Assembly: GCF_950295315.1 (NCBI RefSeq)
Contig: NC_080168.1
Coordinates: 66,225,254 to 66,289,253 of the forward strand
Length of the DNA stretch: 64,000 nt
Reading direction: 5' to 3'
DNA from: Erinaceus europaeus
Taxonomy: Eukaryota; Chordata; Mammalia; Eulipotyphla; Erinaceidae
In this document: positions 63,640 to 64,000 of the stretch, piece after piece
How positions within the stretch are numbered: position 1 is the first letter of the stretch
Layout of the letters: each line of letters opens with the position of its first letter
The notes under the pieces: generated by a model
Seen by the model: the letters and a program-made list of their open reading frames with translations, nothing else
Told to the model about the DNA's origin: nothing
Database searches by the model: none
Program-made: the position numbers and the translations under genes

Positions 63640-64000
63640 CAAGCCATCCAGCAGTCAATAAAGCAAGCAGTAGTTTTCTTGCCAGACAAGGTATCACCCA
63701 GTAAATAGAAGTGGTAACAAGAGTGACTTGTAAAGGTGGAGGCAGGGCTTGGGTTTTAAAAGCTGTGAGCTCTCTGGCTTTCTACGTCCAGACATCATGT
63801 GAGTATCCACTCTGTTTTTTTCTCTCTCTCTTTTGCTTTCTCTGTCCAGGAACCATCATGTAAATGTTAATTTGGTCCTTCTCTCTCTCCCATGCCCTAA
63901 CATGGGAATGTTTTCAATTTTCCCGAATAAAAGTTTAAAGTACCTGAATATTCATGCCCTCTCCTCAATTCTTTGTTGAGATAATGTGTGACAAACTTTC
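63640..64000 (+). mobile_element. Possible LTR, cut by the window end
   Basis: A TATA-like GGTTTTAAAAGCTGTGAGC (about 63752), a CT-rich stretch and a CCCGAATAAAAGT signal (63923-63935) follow the order of U3, R and U5 in a gammaretrovirus-type LTR. Neither boundary nor a duplication is visible. Confidence 0.3.

Overview
This is mammalian nuclear DNA, almost certainly from a hedgehog (Erinaceinae; European hedgehog is my best guess). The evidence is dozens of copies of a tRNA-derived SINE of the hedgehog ERI type, hedgehog-style L1 elements, split coding exons and long intronic tracts. About half of the bases I could assign are interspersed repeats. A 200-base run of N at 22847-23046 marks an assembly gap.

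One gene is present: the 5' part of DENND5B on the minus strand, spanning essentially the whole window. Coding exon 1 (61514-61622), exon 2 (15966-16075) and exon 3 (6540-7131) join in frame with GT/AG sites and matching phases (1, 0, 1). They encode the first 270 residues: the N-terminus, the uDENN module and the start of cDENN. Intron 1 is about 45.4 kb, intron 2 about 8.8 kb, and positions 1-6539 belong to intron 3. A CpG island with GC boxes (about 60470-62480) covers exon 1 and the likely promoter. DENND5B is a DENN-family guanine nucleotide exchange factor, reported to act on Rab39. No other protein or RNA gene is supported; most long open frames lie in SINEs, L1s or low-complexity DNA.

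Repeat nomenclature used below (labels S1-S5 and X are mine). S1: long hedgehog SINE (ERI-like) with a tRNA-like head, a B box like GGTTCGAGCCC, a CT-rich middle, a CAA/TAA-rich stretch and an end reading AGCCCCAGCAATAACCCTGG. S2: related SINE with the same kind of head but ending GGCTGTCTCTATCCAATAAA. S3: short tRNA-like SINE with the core AGCATAATGGTTATGCAAAG. S4: SINE with GTAGCTCACCTGGTAGAGTG and CCATGGATGGTGGAGCAGTG. S5: SINE with GTGGATAAAGCACTGGACTC. X: an unclassified dispersed repeat with exchangeable 3' modules.

Layout. 1-6180: SINEs, an X copy and a fold-back SINE. 6190-7495: exon 3 between two GC-rich minisatellite-like tracts. 7500-15965: CA-rich DNA, a solo LTR with perfect 6-bp target duplication (8909-9212) and many SINEs. 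15966-16075: exon 2. 16076-32830: SINE-dense intron with single-copy islands and a possible mariner-type MITE near 21100. 33260-36951: 5'-truncated L1. 37520-44224: a full-length L1 flanked by a perfect 17-bp target duplication. 44225-59300: SINEs, minisatellites, purine tracts, L1 tails and an X copy. 59325-59996: a second solo LTR and a 19-bp minisatellite. 60470-62480: CpG island, exon 1 and promoter. 62480-64000: upstream flank, perhaps ending in a third LTR.

The strongest leads are a SINE that folded back exactly at its own internal hairpin, the sharp contrast between GC-saturated exons 1 and 3 and ordinary exon 2, two related solo LTRs, and the modular X family.
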